From Hyphomicrobiales bacterium (GTDB lineage Bacteria > Pseudomonadota > Alphaproteobacteria > Rhizobiales > Xanthobacteraceae), in assembly GCA_003164375.1 (NCBI GenBank), contig PLTE01000328.1, positions 1-5,917 of the forward strand: 5,917 nucleotides of DNA. The letters are read 5' to 3'. This document shows, one piece after another, positions 5,430-5,917 of the stretch. The first letter of the stretch is position 1; the number at the start of each line of letters is the position of its first letter. The notes under the pieces were generated by a model that saw nothing but the letters and a program-made list of their open reading frames with translations, did no database searches and had not been told where the DNA came from. Made by a program: the position numbers and the translations under genes.

Positions 5430-5449
5430 GTGTCATGCAACAATGACAC
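5430..5449. repeat. Inverted repeat GTGTCAT-N6-ATGACAC
   Basis: A perfect 7-bp stem (5430-5436 with 5443-5449) around a 6-nt loop GCAACA, placed directly before the larger GC-rich hairpin. It could be part of a structured RNA or a protein-binding site. Confidence 0.45.
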
Positions 5450-5454
5450 ACTAC

Positions 5455-5492
5455 GCTGCGCGTCGCCGGGCCCAAACCCGGCGGCGCGTGGT
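5455..5492. repeat. Long GC-rich hairpin
   Basis: CGCGTCGCCGGG (5459-5470) pairs with CCCGGCGGCGCG (5477-5488) around CCCAAA, with one G-U wobble. Further pairs, three of them wobble, extend the stem to 5455-5492 (16 bp). It is followed by AT-rich ATCTACATATATAAG and not by a T-run, so a simple terminator is not the best reading. Confidence 0.55.
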
Positions 5493-5559
5493 ATCTACAT
5501 ATATAAGCCCTTGACTCAATGCAAGTTTTTCGACTTTTCAAGGACTTACGAGGAGCAAA

Positions 5560-5757
5560 ATGGCAGAAAAGCAGCCGGAAGATTCGTTTTCCGAAGGGGA
5601 AACTGCGCGCCGGTTAAAATCCATTTTGAAGGGCGCCTTTGCCGACGCACCAACGCCGCTCAAAGAAATTCCAACTCGCAAAGGCACTCAACGCGCCGCC
5701 AGAAAAGATCAACGCCGGCCGCGCCGACGGCGCCAACGCAAGAACCGCGCCGCCTGA
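5560..5757 (+). CDS. Small very basic hypothetical protein next to the transposase gene
   Basis: A 65-aa protein of unknown function. AGGAG (5551-5555) lies 4 bp before ATG 5560, a good ribosome site. Residues 1-15 are acidic (MAEKQPEDSFSEGE). Residues 16-40 (ARRLKSILKGAFADAP, then PLKEIPTRKG) resemble a pattern I recall from many small rhizobial proteins: an ARRxxxxLKxxL helix, then P-x-PLKEI. The C-terminal 25 residues are dominated by Arg/Lys (RRPRRRRQRK), suggesting nucleic-acid binding. It converges on the IS1595-type transposase with only 15 bp between the two stop codons, so it may be carried by the element or be cut by its end. GC is intermediate. The N-terminal half looks conserved; the tail could be altered. 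Confidence 0.65.
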   Translation: MAEKQPEDSFSEGETARRLKSILKGAFADAPTPLKEIPTRKGTQRAARKDQRRPRRRRQRKNRAA

Positions 5758-5772
5758 AATTTAAAGTCCGGC

Positions 5773-5917
5773 TTAGTGAGATTGATGATAGGTGAGGCGC
5801 TTGCCTTCACCGCCACGCACCGCCGCAATCGTGCGGTCGGTGTCGTTGTATCCAAGAGCCTCACGAAAATTATAGCGGAAATCATATTCCGCCAGATAAC
5901 GGTGCAAGTGCTTTTCG
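5773..5917 (-). CDS. IS1595-family (ISXO2-like) transposase, C-terminal part
   Basis: On the minus strand an open frame enters from the window edge and ends with TAA at 5773-5775, giving the last 47 residues. They read as the C-terminus of an IS1595-family transposase: KHLHRYLAEYDFRYN, then REALGYNDTDRT, and the ending GEGKRLTYHQSH. The H-L-x-R-Y-L-x-E-x-D-F-R-Y-N block follows the third catalytic position in this family, so the DDE/N catalytic residues themselves lie outside the window. The enzyme would move the element by cut-and-paste or replicative DNA transposition. No frameshift or stop interrupts the visible part, so the gene may be intact. The convergent small basic gene ends 15 bp away. 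Confidence 0.88.
   Translation of the reverse strand, partial: EKHLHRYLAEYDFRYNFREALGYNDTDRTIAAVRGGEGKRLTYHQSH
5773..5917 (-). mobile_element. 3' part of an IS1595-family insertion sequence, end not delimited
   Basis: The transposase end marks an insertion sequence that continues beyond the right edge. The terminal inverted repeat on this side should lie left of 5773, but it cannot be located without the other end. Whether the small basic gene and the inverted-repeat-rich stretch belong to the element is open. Confidence 0.6.

Larger units (their letters stand above)
5189..5559. other. Gene-free stretch dense in inverted repeats
   Basis: No ORF here looks real: frames on both strands have odd composition and lack ribosome sites. 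Instead there are many short palindromes. These include GTGC/GCAC (5203-5215), the perfect palindrome GATACCGGTATC (5268-5279), a bulged stem with CCGG arms (5281-5308), ATACGG-G-CCGTAT (5311-5323), GCCGCC/GGCGGT (5341-5357) and GTGGTC/GGCCAC (5365-5381). Two strong hairpins end the series and are listed separately. I do not recognise RNase P RNA, SRP RNA, 6S RNA or tmRNA. The stretch could be an unrecognised structured RNA, the structured end of a mobile element, or decayed DNA. The last 50 bp are AT-rich and lead into the next gene. Confidence 0.4.

Noticed and set aside
5200..5514. 104-codon plus-strand frame in the hairpin-rich stretch
   Set aside because: No ribosome site, it runs through several hairpins, and the residues show no domain-like pattern.
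5189..5559. RNase P RNA, SRP RNA, 6S RNA or tmRNA
   Set aside because: None of the conserved cores I know (such as GAGGAAAGTCC or GGAA...AGCA) are present.

Overview
The window reads as a chromosomal stretch from a high-GC alphaproteobacterium, most likely in or near the Bradyrhizobium/Rhodopseudomonas/Nitrobacter group (family Nitrobacteraceae). This rests on GC-rich codon use, short envelope and stress proteins of the kinds common there, a candidate EcfG-type (general stress response) promoter, and an intergenic repeat built from GGCGGATTA / TAATCCGCC arms. The genus is inferred, not proven. No rRNA, tRNA or CRISPR array was seen.

Left part (1-1526): a small secreted glycine-zipper/His-rich protein (+) is followed by a composite stem-loop repeat (361-497). 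Next comes a single-domain PilZ protein (-), a c-di-GMP receptor fold. It is divergent from a short BLUF blue-light photoreceptor (+), with a 238-bp shared intergenic region. The pair suggests, without proof, a light and c-di-GMP signalling locus.

Middle (1580-4016): a small lysine/alanine/proline-rich protein of unknown function (-) is followed by a GlsB/YeaQ/YmgE-family membrane protein (+) with a GGAAC-N17-GGTT promoter-like element upstream, and a DUF1203 protein (+). Two envelope genes on the minus strand, 54 bp apart, probably form an operon: a secreted OB-fold-like protein, then a membrane-anchored coiled-coil protein with six cysteines and a TTG start.

Right part (4180-5917): composition changes here. 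A 325-codon frame, visibly less GC-rich than its neighbours, encodes a protein I cannot assign to a family. It has a possible N-terminal membrane segment, a helical region and two winged-helix-like domains. It ends in an 11-bp terminator-like hairpin. About 400 bp without a convincing gene follows, dense in inverted repeats. Then comes a 65-aa very basic small protein (+), and at the right edge on the minus strand the C-terminal 47 residues of an IS1595-family (ISXO2-like) transposase. This end of the window looks like accessory DNA beside, or partly inside, an insertion sequence. The unassigned winged-helix protein and the structured region beside it are the least explained parts.
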